A stretch of DNA of 64,000 bases from Ifrita kowaldi (taxonomy: Eukaryota; Chordata; Aves; Passeriformes; Cinclosomatidae), in NCBI GenBank assembly GCA_013398055.1, contig VZRS01008357.1, forward strand, positions 1 to 64,000, written 5' to 3'. The translations under genes and the position numbers were made by a program. Positions 61,573 to 64,000 of this stretch are shown here, one piece after another (position 1 is the first letter of the stretch; each line of letters starts with the position of its first letter). The notes under the pieces are model-generated. The model saw only the letters and a list, made by a program, of their open reading frames with translations. It did no database searches and had not been told where the DNA came from.

Positions 61573-64000
61573 CATATTCAAGAAAAATTTAAGCTTGCTG
61601 GGTCCCAAAGCCAGTGCAGACTACCAGTGTAGGATAAAATAGCAAGACCTGAAATGTCTAAGTCACTATCTCAGGAACAGCAGAACAGTGGTACAGCTCT
61701 TATTATAGCACAGAAAATCTACTGAGCACTGAAGAAATAGCTGCTCTTATGCTCTTCTCTTGAATATTTGTACCCCCTTATATCTCATCTCCTACTGTCT
61801 TTTGTGCGTTTTTCAAAACTCAGTATTTTAAAATCTTCTGCTTTTCTCTATCATTTGGATTCTTAGTTAACATTTTTTACCCATAGCAGTGTATTGTCAC
61901 TTCTGATAGGAGACATGAATATTAAGGTGACTTCCTGCTTTGGAGGAATAAGACCAAAAGAGTACTAAATAAAGCAAAACCTAGCCACATATATTTTATT
62001 AAGAGAAAGCAGAACACTTCAAATAAAAACAGTTTGTCATAAACCAGTTACTTTTTAACTAGTAATATACTAGGCAGTAATATACTTAACTGGAATTGTA
62101 AATTGAAAACTTACAGCATGTGAAACGACAGGTGTCAAAAAGGGAGTGTCATCATTGGAGTAGGGTATGGGCATGGAAAATAAAAGACTTCTGTTCAGAC
62201 AAATATGCTCTATGAGCACAGTCAGCACAACTGTTCTGTTGTGTTTCATTTAACCTCTCCATAAAAGAGGAAATTGCAGGCACAGCTTATTGCATGGTCA
62301 AGATAATCTACTTAATATTTGTAAAGCTGAGCAGGCAGAAGGCAATATCAAACTGTGGGTTATACATTATGTCAACTAATTCAGTACTGCTCCAATAAAT
62401 CTGTCTTACTAAATGAATTTCTGTGCTTAAGCCATGTTGCAAGCAATTTGAAATTCTCCTGGAAGATGTAACATATTTGTATGGAAACCAAATCTTTGCA
62501 TTGCATCATTGCCAAGAAGAAATCAAATATACATCTATTACAGAAAATGTATGTTAAAAAATTGGATAAATGAAAGTAACAGCTGTGTGCAAACAAGGAC
62601 TTGAAACAACTAAAAGTATCACTTCTTTCAGTGAAGTATTTGAAGCTGCATAACCTTGAGTCAAAACCTGTGCATAGCAACAGAAGTGAATTTGACAGTC
62701 AGCTGTATTTACATTCTGTGCTATTAGCTTTTTGAAACATGGATAACAATGCTTTTACCATTCAACTGGTATAAAACTAACTGGTATAAAAGTTGGGGTT
62801 TGATCCTCTTCACCCTTTGACAGAAAGGAAAGGGAGTGCTTGAGCACAAATGCAGTCTTAGGAGCCAAAATTAGGTTTTATAGGAAGGAAAAAAAAGGTG
62901 GAGGAGAAAGAAAAGAGAGAGGAAAAAAAGGAGACGGGACCCAGTTCTCCTTCTTCTGTACTGCACGTATTGGTACACTGTTTGACCCCACTGGCAGGTT
63001 GGCTCTGCAAAGAGGACGAAGATAGATGTTCTTATTTCTGGAACAGCCCTCTGTCACACTGTGTTGCAGCAGCTTTCAGCCACCGCACTGGTCCGTGGTC
63101 ACCTGGAGGTCTGAATATCACTCCCATTGTGTACGTGAAAAGCAACTAAGAAAAGCAATTCATTGTTCTGAATTCAATTGACTCCTGTCCTCATCCCAGG
63201 TGGAAAATTTTCAAGGGTGTGCAGTCAGGAGGATGCTGTATCAGAGCCCCGACTGGCACGAGAGAGCATTGCAGTTGCAGGACAGCACATAGAAGCATGA
63301 GAACCTGCAGAAACAAGTCCCTGCTCAGACCTCGGATGACCCCATTTCCCCACCCCACCACCCGACGATGCTTTGCAAGCTGAGCTGCTCTGCTGCTGCT
63401 CCTTGAGCGAGGCAGGTGAAGAAAATCCATGTGAGCACAGAGTGTAGTTGTTCCCTCCTGTCCCACATATTCCCACCCACTGTTACCATACAGGTGTTGT
63501 GCAGATTCAGCCACCTCTCCTGTGGGCAGGTAGAAATAGCCCACAGAAAGCATGCATGAACTGCAGCAGGAGGCAGTGCACCAATGCCGTGCTTAAGCCC
63601 TGGGAAACCTCTCCCTCTGTGGCAGTTCCAGCAGGGCACTGATGTACCAAAATCAGTTTGATGGATGAAGAGCTCCTCCACCACCACTTACTACCACCTT
63701 TTTTCCTGCTTTGATCATATTTGTCTGTCAGACTTATCTCCCTTCTAGATGGAAGGATGCTGTGTCCATGACTAATGGCCACTTCCCACAGACACATTGA
63801 CTGACTTTACTCATGTCAGTCAGGCTGGGGAGCCCCACCCCAACAGAAGGGCAGAGGCTACAGATGGATTGCAGAGCTTCCTGGGATTTCACCACTAATA
63901 CTGTGGTTTTCAGAGCTAAAATCTTGCAGCAATAATCTCAGCAAAGTATTGCCAATACCACCAGAGGAATACACACACAAAATTCAGCAAATTGCATAGA
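61573..64000. other. Non-coding stretch
   Basis: No gene or transposon recognised. 63190-63690 is GC-richer with overlapping frames of 83-120 codons on the minus strand in several phases, none with a recognisable family. A purine-rich tract lies at 62882-62939. Confidence 0.5.
62882..62939. repeat. Purine-rich low-complexity tract
   Basis: 58 bases of A and G with only one T and one C, mainly GGAA/GAAA words. Low-complexity sequence, not a clean tandem repeat. Confidence 0.85.

Overview
The window looks like vertebrate nuclear DNA, and specifically bird DNA. It is AT-rich and intron-poor in appearance. Nearly all recognisable content is CR1 non-LTR retrotransposon debris (about 11 pieces on both strands, with 3' ends in the avian CR1 octamer-type tails such as TTCTATGA/TTCTGTGA) and avian endogenous-retrovirus LTRs. 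There is also a nuclear copy of mitochondrial DNA. I found no intact protein-coding gene, no convincing exon, no tRNA or rRNA gene, and nothing bacterial (no operons or CRISPR). Most open reading frames of 60-150 codons are chance or are antisense to CR1.

Layout. 1-7257: non-coding AT-rich sequence with one CR1 tail (3930-4099). 7258-8243: two plus-strand CR1 pieces, the second interrupted by a one-base N. 8244-15517: non-coding. 15518-16494: old plus-strand CR1. 21454-22058: solo ERVL-type LTR, plus strand. 24755-25727: composite NUMT in which an ND2 segment (minus) is joined head-to-head to an ND4L-ND4 segment (plus). 33153-34800: minus-strand CR1 containing a 240-bp direct duplication around a single N, almost certainly an assembly artefact. 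39890-40732, 42850-43412, 44841-45352 and 48490-49645: further CR1 fragments. 50891-57140: a decayed minus-strand ERVL provirus (LTR, tRNA-Lys-like primer-binding site, gag and protease remnants, 3' internal remnant, LTR) whose pol region is absent and whose interior holds a 2.4-kb minus-strand CR1 with a 311-N gap. 57574-57693: AGAAT pentanucleotide microsatellite. 60941-61572: solo LTR, minus strand, flanked by a perfect 6-bp direct repeat.

The elements do not form a working system. In the reverse-transcriptase catalytic box of the CR1 copies that reach it, only the 42850 copy keeps the Ala-Asp-Asp core, and that copy is truncated at both ends. The most useful observations are the rearranged NUMT, the nested ERVL/CR1 structure and four assembly anomalies that can be diagnosed from the sequence. 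I looked for a previously undescribed system and found no evidence of one. The long unannotated stretches may be intronic or intergenic; nothing here decides which.
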